A stretch of 64,000 nucleotides of DNA from Actinomadura formosensis NBRC 14204 (GTDB lineage Bacteria > Actinomycetota > Actinomycetes > Streptosporangiales > Streptosporangiaceae), in assembly GCF_001552155.1 (NCBI RefSeq), contig NZ_BCQQ01000002.1:37232-101231 (forward strand), written 5' to 3'. The first letter of the stretch is position 1; each line of letters begins with the position of its first letter. The position numbers were made by a program, and so were the translations under genes. Below are positions 8,575-17,013 of the stretch, piece after piece. The notes beneath the pieces were generated by a model, which made no database searches, had not been told where the DNA came from, and was given only the letters and a program-made list of their open reading frames with translations.

Positions 8575-11500
8575 TTACGACGTTCTTCGGGCCTCCGCCA
8601 GGCACGACCGCCGCCACCGCTTCAGCGTGAACCGGACATCGGCCGAGAGCCCGGCCTCCGAAAGCCGCTTGGAGATCCCGGCCGCGACCGCGCCCGGATC
8701 GGAGCGCCATAGCGTGAGGGCGTGCTCGGCGATGGCGTGCAGCCGCGGGTCGCCGCCGCCGGCGGCGGCGTAGGCGTCCAGGACCGGCCGCCATTCGCCC
8801 AGGTAGGCCAGCCCCGCCAGCCGTCCGAGCCGCACGCTCGGATGCGGGTCCGGCACGTCGGAGCCGCGCAGCAGCGCCGCCGTCTCCCCGGCGGACGCCC
8901 GGTCCCCGCGACGCGCGGCGAGCCGCCCGAGGTATCCGGCGGCGGCCAGCGTGCCCCCGAGGTCGGTCTCGGTGATCCGGCCGAGCCTGCCGGCGGTGAA
9001 GGCGAACTCGGTGAGCCCGAAGCCGGGACGCCGCAGCAGGGTGTGGGCGAAGGGCAGCGCCTCGCCGGCACCCGCTGACGCGGCGGCCAGCACATAGGGG
9101 CCGGCGTCCGGGGAGTCGGGGGCGGGCCGCGCCGCCAGGAACCGCTTTCGGGCCTCCCGGCTCATCCGGTGCCCGGGGCCCGGCGACGCGTCCAGCACGA
9201 AGGAGGTCGCGCTCAACCCGAACACCGCCAGCGCCGGGCCTTCACCGTCTTCGAGCAGCAGCCGTTCCAGGTCGGCCGGTGTCCCCTTCGCCCGGCCGAA
9301 CACGTCCGACCACGGCCAGCACCGGCGTTCGGACACGTCGTTGCGTGCGAGCGCGCGGCCGGCCCGCAGCGCGAGCCGCACGCCCCGCGCACGGTCGACG
9401 GCGAAGACGGCGTCCACGAGCGCCGACAGCGCCTCCATCCGGCCGGCGGTGTGCAGCGCGGCGGAGGACGCCAGCGCGGCCGCCCTGTCGAGCGTGGCCG
9501 TGGAGACGTGCGCGGGCTCGACGACCGCCGCGGCGGCGGCCAGCAGCCGGTAGGCGGGTGCGGCCGCGGGCACCGCCGCCACCAGCGCCTCGGCCGCCGC
9601 CGGTTCGGTCCGCAGCAGCCGGTGGGCGGCGGCGGCCGCCACCGGCTCCCCTCCCCGCGCGAACCGTTCCAGCAGCTCGGAGGTGCCGTACGGGCCGGTC
9701 AGGACGTCCCGGGCCTCGGGCGGCATGGCCGCGGTGGTCTCGTCCAGCCGGTCGGCGACCGCGTCGGCGATGTCGATCCGGAACCGGTGGCCCAGCAGCA
9801 GATCCCCGCGCCCCGCCTCGGCCAGTTCCGCGACGAGCCGGCGACGCTCCTCCATCAGCCCGTCCTGGACGGCGGCCGTCGCGGCGGCCGTGAGATCGTC
9901 CCAGCTCTCGGCCAGCCGGTCGGCGCAGGCCGCCGTCCACCGCGCGCTCAGCGCCTCGGTCGGATCGGCGCGCAGGAGCCGGAACGCCTCCATGCCCGCC
10001 CTGGTCACCGGCCACGGGCGTGCCGGGCCGATCAGCTCCGCGATGCGGGGGAGCAGGCCGGTGATCCCGGCCCGTCCCGCCGACTCCAGGGCCGCCGCCT
10101 GCACCCGGGCGTCGTCGTCACGGGCGAGGATCGCGCGGGCGGCTTCCCGCAGGTCGCCGCGGCCGGCCTCCATCCGAGCCAGGGCGGACAGGGCGGTGAT
10201 GCGGGCCTCGGGCACCGCGCCGGAATCGCGGGCGACCTCCCCGAACAGGTCGCGGGCCAGCGCTCCGCCGTATCCGGCCAGGGCCGCCGCCGCGCCCTGC
10301 CGCACATGGTCCGGCATCCCGGGCCCGGTGAGCAGCTCCCGCGCCTGGGCGGCGAACCGGGCGGCGGCGTCCGCCGGGACGCGACGGGCCGCCGCGAGGA
10401 AGTCCGCGCCCAGGCCCAGATCGAAGTCCAGGGCGGCCTTCAGCAACGCCTCCGCGAGATCCGCATCGGCGTCCGGCATGGCCAGGAGCATCCGGCACGC
10501 CCCATGCCACGCGCTGTCGGACACCAGGGGGGCGAGCGGCCGGGACGCGGCCCGCGGGTGCGTGTTCAGCCGGCGCGCCGCGCAGTAGTCGCGCACCAGC
10601 CGCGAGGCGAAGACCAGGCCGTTGTCGTCCCAGCCGAGCAAACCGTCCTCCAGAAGCTCGGGCACGATCCCGGAATCGGCGGCGCCTAGCACGGCGGGCA
10701 GGTCCTCGTCGGGCAGCGGATGGCCCCCGCGCTCGATCGACTCGCCCGCGAACATGCCGAGCACGGTCTCCTTGTCGGGGTAGGGGTGGCCCGGCGGTGT
10801 GCGGCGCCTCCCTCCGGCCTTGTCCCGCAGGTAATCGCCGACGAGGTCGGTGAGTCCCGCCTCCGTGAGCCGGGACGGCAGCCGGGCCGCGTCGACGAGG
10901 TGGACCATGGAGAGCAGGCGCAGCAGCGTCCGCGCGGCCCCGGGCTCCTCGCCGTCGATCCGGCTGGTCAGGCTCTCGGCGAGGTCATGGGGATCGGACA
11001 CGCCACGGCGGTGCAGGACCCCGGCGAGGTGGCTCCGGAACCGGGACGGGTCCGGAGGCAGCAGGGTGTGCACCTCGAATCCCGGCAGGCCGTCCGGCCT
11101 GCCGGAGAGGTCGCGGGGACGCGCCGTCCCGACGACGGTGGCACGCGGCGTGCCGGCCGCCAGCCCCCGCATCCAGCTCAGCATCTCCTCCCGGTGCTCC
11201 TGGCCGGGCAGCTCCTCCAAGCCGTACACGAGGACACAGAGGACGCCGAGCCGCAGCAGCGCCGGGAGATGGCCGGCCCACTCCCCGGGCAGCATCTTGT
11301 CCCGGCACCACGCGTCCCGGAGCCGGTCCTCGTCATCGACGGCGTCACGGGCCCGCACCATGAGCGGAACCCGGACCGGCCCTGGTTCGCGCTTCGCGAT
11401 GGCCTGGGCGAGCTGAAGGCGGCGTTCGTCAAGGACGGTGGTCTTGCCGCTGCCGGGCCCGCCCAGCAGCACCACGTGCGGGACGCGCGCCAGCATGGGC

Positions 11501-13314
11501 AGCGCCCAGACCGGCGAAGACCCGGCCCGGGTCACCGTCTCCAGCGGAAAGTACGTCCTCTCCCGCGCCTGGGCGGCGATCGTCTCCGCCGGCCCGCGGA
11601 ACGCCGTCCTGGCGACGCCCTGAGCGAACCCCGAGGTCAGCCGCTCCAGCCCGGCATCGCGGCGGCCGCGCCGATCGGACTCCGCGACGAGGCCGGCCAC
11701 CACCTCCACCGCCGGCGGCCGCCCGTGATCCGCGCTCTCCAGCAGCCGGACGGCGGCCTCGCGGAGAAGGGACTCCGGCCAGAACCGGTACGGGGCGTCC
11801 CGGTGCCACTCCTCGGTGGCGGCGCCGGCGGCGGCCACCGAGGCGGCGACCGCCCCGCGCCCGTGGGCCTCGTCCGCCCATTTCAAGGTCCGGTTGGCGG
11901 AGATCACCATGTGCACGAGGTAGTCGTGCCACCATTGCGGGCCGTCGTCCCACCGGTAGCTCCGCATCGACTGGACGCGCACCGCCCAGAGCATCCGGAA
12001 GGGGAACGCGAGGCCGGGCGCCGTCCGGGAGAGGACGCCGAGCATCACCTTCTCCACGCCCGCCACGGTGCCGGCGGCCCGGCCCGCCAGCGCGAGCAGC
12101 CGCTGGAGCGTGAGCAGGTCGCCGAAGCCCAGGCGTTCGCCGAGCACGTCGCGCAGCAGCATCAGCTCCAGCCACGTGTGGTCGGCCGCGAGCGGCAGGT
12201 CCCTGGCGGTCTTGGCGTAGTCGATGAGGCACGGCTGGTCGCCGGACACCATGATGTTGCGCGGATTGAGGTCGCCGTGCGCCAGCGTCCGCGGCCGGTT
12301 CGGCGCCTCGGCCGTCAGCATCGCCGCCAGCCGGGCGAACGGGAGGAAGGTGCGCTCGCCGGCCACGGTGATCTGGTCGTCCTCCACGGCGGCGCCCGGG
12401 AGCCGCCTGCGGATCAGCTCCAGGCGGGACGAGGCGAACCGGCCGACGATCCGGCCGTGGATCTGGTGCTCCCGCGATGGGGCGAGCCCGCGCAGGTCCG
12501 GCACCCCGTCGCGCGATTCGATCCGCACGTTGAGGTGCCCCCGGCGGGCCCGCAGCGCCGCCCCGTCCCGCCGCACGGGCACCGAGCCCAGGTAGACGAA
12601 CTCGCGGGGGGACGCCTCGTCCGGTGTGAGCAGTGCCCGCATGAGGTCATCGCTCGTCGGGCGCAGGTCCGCGAGCTCCTCGTCGGTGGGCGTGCCCGCG
12701 ACGAGGCGCGGACCGTCCATGCCGTCGACCCGGAGGGTGAGCCAGTCGCCCAGCGTCCCCGCCAGCGGGCGCAGGGAAGAACGCTCCTCGTAGCGGTCGG
12801 CCTGCCCGTACAGAACGCTCTGCGCCTTCTCCCCGAAGTCGGCGATGATCTTGAGGAGAAGGTCCGCCGCCGCCCCGCCTTCCCGGCAGGCGTCCACGGC
12901 CAGCTTCTCCAGCGACCTGAGCGGCCTGCCGGGGGTCGCGGCGAAATCCCCGACGTGCCCGTACACGACGGCCTCGCGCCGGCCGGGGTCGGCCGGGGCC
13001 TCGGCATCGCGCACCGCGGGCGAGGCGTTCACGATCGGGGCGCACAGGGCGTTCTCGAAACGGAGGTGATCGCGAAACGCCCGCCATTCCGTCCGCATCT
13101 CCTCCAGCGGGCCGAGTTTGACGACGTACCGCTGGACCAGCGTGCCCCACTTCGCGGTGATCTCGAAGACATCGGCGCCGTGCCTGCCGCCGGCGAGCGG
13201 CTCGCCGATGGTGATGTGATCCGGTGCCTCGGCCCACTGCCGTTCGCCCGGTACCGACGCGATGTCTTCGAGCGCCTCCCGCGCCTCTTCCCAGTCCCCT
13301 TCGACCACCGTCAT
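8575..13314 (-). CDS. STAND/NACHT NTPase with N-terminal kinase-like region and C-terminal helical repeats
   Basis: The ATG at 13314 follows GGAAGGGG and gives 1579 residues; an upstream in-frame ATG at 13494 has no ribosome site. Residues 25-420 resemble an aminoglycoside-phosphotransferase/kinase fold. They include VKLGP, a catalytic-loop motif HGDLNPRNIM near residue 346, and LIDYAKT near 361 as the DFG equivalent. Residues 600-800 form a NACHT-type NTPase with P-loop GGPGSGKTT (about 617) and a Walker B-like strand VLVYGLEEL (about 692). Residues 930-1579 are HEAT-like helical repeats. This is the domain layout of STAND immune receptors: repeats sense, NACHT switches, and the N-terminal module signals. 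It faces the CHAT/cyclase/TPR genes and probably acts with them. Confidence 0.82.
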   Translation of the reverse strand: MTVVEGDWEEAREALEDIASVPGERQWAEAPDHITIGEPLAGGRHGADVFEITAKWGTLVQRYVVKLGPLEEMRTEWRAFRDHLRFENALCAPIVNASPAVRDAEAPADPGRREAVVYGHVGDFAATPGRPLRSLEKLAVDACREGGAAADLLLKIIADFGEKAQSVLYGQADRYEERSSLRPLAGTLGDWLTLRVDGMDGPRLVAGTPTDEELADLRPTSDDLMRALLTPDEASPREFVYLGSVPVRRDGAALRARRGHLNVRIESRDGVPDLRGLAPSREHQIHGRIVGRFASSRLELIRRRLPGAAVEDDQITVAGERTFLPFARLAAMLTAEAPNRPRTLAHGDLNPRNIMVSGDQPCLIDYAKTARDLPLAADHTWLELMLLRDVLGERLGFGDLLTLQRLLALAGRAAGTVAGVEKVMLGVLSRTAPGLAFPFRMLWAVRVQSMRSYRWDDGPQWWHDYLVHMVISANRTLKWADEAHGRGAVAASVAAAGAATEEWHRDAPYRFWPESLLREAAVRLLESADHGRPPAVEVVAGLVAESDRRGRRDAGLERLTSGFAQGVARTAFRGPAETIAAQARERTYFPLETVTRAGSSPVWALPMLARVPHVVLLGGPGSGKTTVLDERRLQLAQAIAKREPGPVRVPLMVRARDAVDDEDRLRDAWCRDKMLPGEWAGHLPALLRLGVLCVLVYGLEELPGQEHREEMLSWMRGLAAGTPRATVVGTARPRDLSGRPDGLPGFEVHTLLPPDPSRFRSHLAGVLHRRGVSDPHDLAESLTSRIDGEEPGAARTLLRLLSMVHLVDAARLPSRLTEAGLTDLVGDYLRDKAGGRRRTPPGHPYPDKETVLGMFAGESIERGGHPLPDEDLPAVLGAADSGIVPELLEDGLLGWDDNGLVFASRLVRDYCAARRLNTHPRAASRPLAPLVSDSAWHGACRMLLAMPDADADLAEALLKAALDFDLGLGADFLAAARRVPADAAARFAAQARELLTGPGMPDHVRQGAAAALAGYGGALARDLFGEVARDSGAVPEARITALSALARMEAGRGDLREAARAILARDDDARVQAAALESAGRAGITGLLPRIAELIGPARPWPVTRAGMEAFRLLRADPTEALSARWTAACADRLAESWDDLTAAATAAVQDGLMEERRRLVAELAEAGRGDLLLGHRFRIDIADAVADRLDETTAAMPPEARDVLTGPYGTSELLERFARGGEPVAAAAAHRLLRTEPAAAEALVAAVPAAAPAYRLLAAAAAVVEPAHVSTATLDRAAALASSAALHTAGRMEALSALVDAVFAVDRARGVRLALRAGRALARNDVSERRCWPWSDVFGRAKGTPADLERLLLEDGEGPALAVFGLSATSFVLDASPGPGHRMSREARKRFLAARPAPDSPDAGPYVLAAASAGAGEALPFAHTLLRRPGFGLTEFAFTAGRLGRITETDLGGTLAAAGYLGRLAARRGDRASAGETAALLRGSDVPDPHPSVRLGRLAGLAYLGEWRPVLDAYAAAGGGDPRLHAIAEHALTLWRSDPGAVAAGISKRLSEAGLSADVRFTLKRWRRSCLAEARRTS

Positions 13315-13545
13315 GACGAACCCCTTCCGGCGATGGTGTTCCAGGGACTTGGCGGGTATCCGGCCCGGCTCCGGACACGACGGGACGGGCAGGCGTCCCG
13401 GCCGCCCCGGCGGGCCGGCATGTTCCGGAATGCTATGCAGGCGCGTCCCCCCCGATTCGGCCCCGGAACCGCCGCGACCGGAAACGGTCAGCATCCCGGT
13501 TTCCCGGGATGCCGCGTCCGCCGCCCGCGAGTGACCATGATCGCC

Positions 13546-13572
13546 ACGCGCTCCCCTCGGTGAGGAGCGCGT
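13546..13572 (-). terminator. Stem-loop after arsM
   Basis: A perfect 9-bp inverted repeat (ACGCGCTCC / GGAGCGCGT) with a 9-base loop lies 10 bases beyond the arsM stop. There is no T-run, as is usual for high-GC actinobacterial terminators. Confidence 0.5.
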
Positions 13573-13581
13573 TGGCCCCTG

Positions 13582-14349
13582 TCATGACCTCGGGTGGGGT
13601 TTGACGGCTTGGACGATGGCCGAGTGCAGACCTCCGCCGGCGTCCGCGGTGGGGGTGACGGCGGGGTCGGTGAATCCGGCGGTGAGCAGCAGGTGGCGGT
13701 ATTCGGCCGCGGTGAGGGTGCCGTTGGTGCAGCCGACGCGCTTCTCGGCTTCGGCGCGCTGGGCGGGGTCCGAGCCGTCGTCGGCGATGACGTCGCTGAT
13801 GCCCAGCCGTCCGCCGGGGCGCAGGACGCGGCAGGCTTCGGCCAGGACGCGGGCCTTGTCGAGGGACAGGTTGATGACGCAGTTGGAGATCACCACGTCC
13901 ACGGCCTCGTCCGGCAGGGGGATGTCCTCGATGTGGCCGGCCAGGAACTCCACGTTCGTCACCCCGGCCTGGGCGGCGTGGGCGCGGGCGAGGGCGAGCA
14001 TGTCCTGGCTGGCGTCCAGGCCGTAGGCCATCCCGGTGGGCCCGACACGGCGGGCCGACAGCAGGACGTCCAGCCCGCCGCCGGAACCCAGGTCGAGCAC
14101 GGTCTCGCCGTCGCGCAGGTCGGCGACGGCGAGCGGGTTGCCGCAGCCGAGGCTGGCCCGCAGTGCGCCCGCGGGCGCCTGGTCGCCGCCGGTGTAGGCG
14201 GCGGCGCCGAAGCAGCCGTCGGATTCGTCGCCGTCACAGTCGACGGGGGTGCCGCCCCGCTGGGCGAGGCGGGCCAGGCCGGAGTAGCGGTCGATGACCG
14301 CTTCGCGCCGCGGGTGGAGGTTGTCGGGCAGGTCAGCGATGCCGGTCAT
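13582..14349 (-). CDS. arsM: Arsenite S-adenosylmethionine methyltransferase
   Basis: This 255-residue ArsM converts As(III) to methylated species using SAM. The SAM site is [14 protein letters not shown]. The cysteines expected to bind arsenic are visible in [15 protein letters not shown] and RVGCTNGT, with a further N-terminal pair ([11 protein letters not shown]). The gene starts two bases after the arsR stop, so the two form an operon. The frame is open further upstream but that part overlaps arsR. Repression by the neighbouring ArsR and induction by arsenite are likely. The gene is complete. Confidence 0.93.
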   Translation of the reverse strand: MTGIADLPDNLHPRREAVIDRYSGLARLAQRGGTPVDCDGDESDGCFGAAAYTGGDQAPAGALRASLGCGNPLAVADLRDGETVLDLGSGGGLDVLLSARRVGPTGMAYGLDASQDMLALARAHAAQAGVTNVEFLAGHIEDIPLPDEAVDVVISNCVINLSLDKARVLAEACRVLRPGGRLGISDVIADDGSDPAQRAEAEKRVGCTNGTLTAAEYRHLLLTAGFTDPAVTPTADAGGGLHSAIVQAVKPHPRS

Positions 14350-14351
14350 GG

Positions 14352-14696
14352 TCAGGACTCCTCCGGGCAGGTGGGGGCGGCCGGCGCGGGGCGGCCCATG
14401 ACGACGTCGGCGGCGGTCGGGAAGCAGGACACGCAGGTGGTGTTGATCCGGTAGAGGTTGGCGGTGCCGCGTGGTTCGGTCAGCACGAAGCCGACCTCGG
14501 CCAGCACCTTCAGGTGCGCCGAGACGGTGGACTGGCCGACCTCGACCTCTTCCACGATCTCTCCGACCGTCATGGGCCGGCCCTGCCGGGCCAGCAGGGA
14601 GACGATCTGGATGCGGGTGGTGTCGGCCAGTGCCTTGAACCAGGACGCGTACTCGGCGGCGGTGGCCCGGTCGAGCGGACCCTTCTCCCCATTCAT
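14352..14696 (-). CDS. arsR: ArsR-family metalloregulator
   Basis: This 114-residue winged-helix repressor contains the ArsR DNA-recognition segment VGQSTVSAHLKVL. A C-terminal TTCVSCFPTA motif, with another Cys near the end, may form the As(III) site. That C-terminal placement differs from the classical ELCVC helix-3 site and is known among actinobacterial ArsR proteins. The ATG at 14696 sits inside the palindromic operator, so repressor binding could block both transcription and its own translation start. arsM follows directly. Confidence 0.88.
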   Translation of the reverse strand: MNGEKGPLDRATAAEYASWFKALADTTRIQIVSLLARQGRPMTVGEIVEEVEVGQSTVSAHLKVLAEVGFVLTEPRGTANLYRINTTCVSCFPTAADVVMGRPAPAAPTCPEES

Positions 14697-14721
14697 CGTC
14701 CATCGACGATAAACGATGAAT
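14691..14721 (-). promoter_or_regulatory. ArsR operator overlapping the arsR start codon
   Basis: Two nested inverted repeats are present: ATTCATCGT at 14691-14699 pairs with ACGATGAAT at 14713-14721, and within this ATCGTC-CATC-GACGAT spans 14695-14710. The arsR ATG complement (14694-14696) is inside the palindrome. Autoregulation by ArsR is the natural reading. Confidence 0.65.
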
Positions 14722-15192
14722 GGGGTCGGACGGAAGAACGCGAGGCCACTGAACGCGCGGGCGCGGTCCCCGATCGAGCAGCGCGCGGCCCCGCGACCGT
14801 GACCGTCAGCCGGCGGCGTCGAGGACTTCGCGCAGCTTGCGCGCGAAGGCTTCGGGCTGCCCGGCATAGCCGTGCTCGCCCCCCAGGAAGCCGCCGTGGT
14901 GGCTCGGGAAGATCGTCGGCCGCCGGCCGAGCAGCGCGGCCGTCGCCACCGAGGTGCGTCCGGTGAAGACGTCCAGGGACTCTTCGCCCACCGCGATCAC
15001 GACCCGCGTCCGTGCCGCGGTGAGCGCGGCGACGTCGGGCCGGTAGCCGCTGACCGCCCAGGACCGGTCGGACAGAAGCGGGTCGTCCCGGGTGCCGTCG
15101 TCGTCGGCCGGCATCCCGAACATGGCGGGATCCGGTGCGGGCCGGGCGAAGTAGCCGCCGGTGAATTCGCCGCGCCGCGCCACGAGGTCATC

Positions 15193-15340
15193 ATGTTGAC
15201 TTCCTCCCCCGCCTAAAGGCGGGGGATTCCAGCGGTCACCCGCTGGGTTTCCTGCTTCGTTGCCGACCGCCCCGTCCGGGAGGACTCCCGTTGAGGTCTG
15301 ACACCGGCTCCACAGGCCGACACCGCCAGCCCGGCGGCCA
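15193..15340 (-). ncRNA. Probable omega-RNA (reRNA) from the tnpB 3' end
   Basis: In this family the guide RNA scaffold is processed from the tnpB 3' coding end and the right end, with the guide read from the flank just beyond. The conserved hairpin and GAGGAAGTCAAC tail are present. The guide would be the hydrolase remnant beginning ATGATGACC. The 5' boundary is approximate. Confidence 0.4.
15206..15225 (-). repeat. Right-end hairpin of the TnpB element
   Basis: A perfect 8-bp stem with TAAA loop. The tnpB stop codon lies at the stem/loop boundary, so the coding end and the end structure overlap. Confidence 0.8.
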
Positions 15341-16424
15341 GAACATTCTTCGCGGCGTTGACGTCCCGGTCATGCCGGGCCCCGCACCCGCCGCAGGTCC
15401 ATACCCTCACGTTGAGGGGCAACTGCTCGGTGACGGTCCAGCAGTTCGAGCAGGTCTTGGTGGAGGGGAACCACCGGTCGATCACGACCAGCTCGCGGCC
15501 GTACCAGGCGGCCTTGTACTCCAGCATCGTCCGCAGGTCCCGCCACGCCGCATCCGAGATCGCGCGGGCCAGCGAGTGGTTTTTGACCATGCCCGCGACG
15601 TTCAGGTCCTCGATCACGACCACTTGGTTCTCGTGGACGAGCCGAGTCGACAGCTTGTGCAGAAAATCGCGGCGCCGGTCGGTGATGCGGGCGTGGATCC
15701 GCGCCACCCTGCGGCGGGCCCTGCCCCGGTTGGCCGACCCTTCGGCCTTGCGCGCCAGGTCCCGCTGCGCCCTGGCCAGGCGCTCGCGGTCACGGCGCTC
15801 GTGCCGGGGGTTGGTGATCTTCTCCCCGGTGGACAGGGTCACCAGGCAGGTGATCCCGACGTCCAGGCCGACCGCCGCCTCCGTGGCGGGAGCCGGAGTG
15901 ACGATGTCCTGGACCAGGATCGAGACGAACCAGCGGCCCGCGCTGTCGCAGGACACCGTCACCGTCGTGGGCTCGGCACCTTCTGGAAGAGGACGCGACC
16001 AGCGGATGTCCAGGGGCCCGGTCGTCTTGGCCAGCGTGAGCCGCCCGTCGCGCCAGGTGAAGGCGCTGCGGGTGTACTCGGCCGATGCGCGAGACCTCTT
16101 CTTGGACTTAAAGCGCGGGTATTTCGCGCGCTCGGCGAAGAAGTTCGCAAACGCCGTCTGCAGGTGACGAAGCGCCTGCTGAAGCGGGACAGAGGACACC
16201 TCGGCCAAAAAGGCCAGCTCCTCGGTCTTCTTCCACTCGGTGAGCGCGGCCGACGACTGCACGTAGGAGATCCGGCGCCGCTGGCCGTACCAGGCCCGCG
16301 TTCGTTCCTCCAGCGCCTTGTTGTAGACCAGGCGCACGCAGCCGAACGTGCGCGACAGCTCCGCCGCCTGCTCGTCCGTGGGGTAAAAGCGGTACTTGAA
16401 CGCCCGCTTGACCTGCCGCGCCAT
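15213..16424 (-). CDS. tnpB: TnpB RNA-guided nuclease
   Basis: This 403-residue protein has the start typical of the OrfB/TnpB family (RAFKYRFYPTDEQ). The RuvC-like catalytic residues are all visible: Asp in GLDVGITC, Glu in VVVIEDLNVAGM and Asp in HDRDVNAAKN. A four-Cys zinc finger (CSNC...CGGC) sits between the last two. Length and motifs are intact, so it should be an active omega-RNA-guided DNA endonuclease that maintains the element. The start is the ATG at 16424, and the C-terminus overlaps the right-end hairpin. Confidence 0.93.
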   Translation of the reverse strand: MARQVKRAFKYRFYPTDEQAAELSRTFGCVRLVYNKALEERTRAWYGQRRRISYVQSSAALTEWKKTEELAFLAEVSSVPLQQALRHLQTAFANFFAERAKYPRFKSKKRSRASAEYTRSAFTWRDGRLTLAKTTGPLDIRWSRPLPEGAEPTTVTVSCDSAGRWFVSILVQDIVTPAPATEAAVGLDVGITCLVTLSTGEKITNPRHERRDRERLARAQRDLARKAEGSANRGRARRRVARIHARITDRRRDFLHKLSTRLVHENQVVVIEDLNVAGMVKNHSLARAISDAAWRDLRTMLEYKAAWYGRELVVIDRWFPSTKTCSNCWTVTEQLPLNVRVWTCGGCGARHDRDVNAAKNVLAAGLAVSACGAGVRPQRESSRTGRSATKQETQRVTAGIPRL

Positions 16425-16543
16425 GCCTCACATCCTATCCGTTCCCCTGTGAGCAGCAGGCGCCGGCCGGTGGCCGGCAGACACCGGATCGCCCTGGCGG
16501 CGATCCCGCTTTCCCCGCCCTGCTCCGCAGAAGTCCGTTTCCT

Positions 16544-16563
16544 CCCCGGCCTGAAGACCGGGG
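16544..16563 (-). repeat. Left-end hairpin of the TnpB element
   Basis: CCCCGG/CCGGGG stem with an 8-base loop inside a CCTCCCCGGCCTGAAG context, strongly resembling the right-end structure. It may be the left-end hairpin or the relic of a second right end. Confidence 0.5.
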
Positions 16564-16947
16564 CATCCACGGAGGCATCCAGATGAAGGCCGCCATGCCC
16601 GCGCCCGAGCCTTTAGTCAGGTGCTGCGGCCGAGGCCGCGCGGGTCATAGGTGACCACGGTGCGGTCGGGGAAGTGCGACGCCAACGTGCCGAAGCCGCC
16701 GGCGTCCATGGGCTGGCCGATCATGACCAGCGGCGGGCGTCCATCGGCGGTCGGCAGCGGACCGTGGACGTCGTAGGCGAGGTCGGCCCCGGGAGTCTCG
16801 AGTAGGTGCGTAGTCATGACCATGTCGACCTCCTGCGCGCCGAAAACTCATCGGGACGGACGGGTGAGCCCTCCCGAACGGTGGGCGATCCGGGACCCGG
16901 CCCGCCGCTACCTGGGAGATCACCGTGAATTCGTGCGGTCCGACTCC

Positions 16948-16968
16948 TTGACACCCCTCGGGTGTCAA
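16948..16968 (+). promoter_or_regulatory. Perfect palindrome, probable GntR operator
   Basis: TTGACACCC-CTC-GGGTGTCAA is a 9-bp perfect inverted repeat 45 bases before the M20 peptidase start. It includes a TTGACA that could serve as the -35 box. The FadR-type regulator encoded second in the operon is the likely ligand. Confidence 0.6.
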
Positions 16969-17013
16969 TGGATTAATGGGCCGAGCTTTAGACCATTTAG
17001 GAAGGGTGAGCCC

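Larger units (their letters stand above)
15193..16582 (-). mobile_element. IS200/IS605-type element carrying only tnpB
   Basis: The element of about 1.39 kb carries tnpB but no Y1 transposase. Its left end abuts TTCAT (complement of 16583-16587), a pentamer typical of IS605-type target and TAM sequences. The right end carries the CCCCCGCC-TAAA-GGCGGGGG hairpin followed by GAGGAAGTCAAC. The interrupted hydrolase sequence resumes on both sides, with no target duplication evident, as expected for this family. The ends are accurate to a few bases. Movement would need a TnpA supplied from elsewhere. Confidence 0.8.
14806..16823 (-). pseudogene. Alpha/beta-hydrolase gene broken by a tnpB element, a deletion and a frameshift
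   Basis: The N-terminal piece (16823 down to 16617, ATG after AGGAGG) encodes 68 residues with the hydrolase core YDPRGLGRST and then stops. Right after it, on the same strand, the out-of-frame stretch GSGAGMAAFI (near 16582-16611) matches a later part of such hydrolases, so about 95 codons have been lost. The TnpB element then interrupts the gene. Beyond its right end the gene resumes with MMTSWRG near 15195. A repeated GCGGC at about 15175 then shifts the frame into RGEFTGGYFAR and on to the C-terminus, which keeps FPSHHGGFLGG. Three independent lesions make this a clear pseudogene. The segment boundaries rest on my memory of the family, not on an alignment. Confidence 0.75.

Noticed and set aside
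10720..13563. A 947-codon plus-strand frame opposite the NACHT gene
   Set aside because: P-loop, kinase-loop and helical repeats are all on the minus strand; the plus frame has no recognisable domain.
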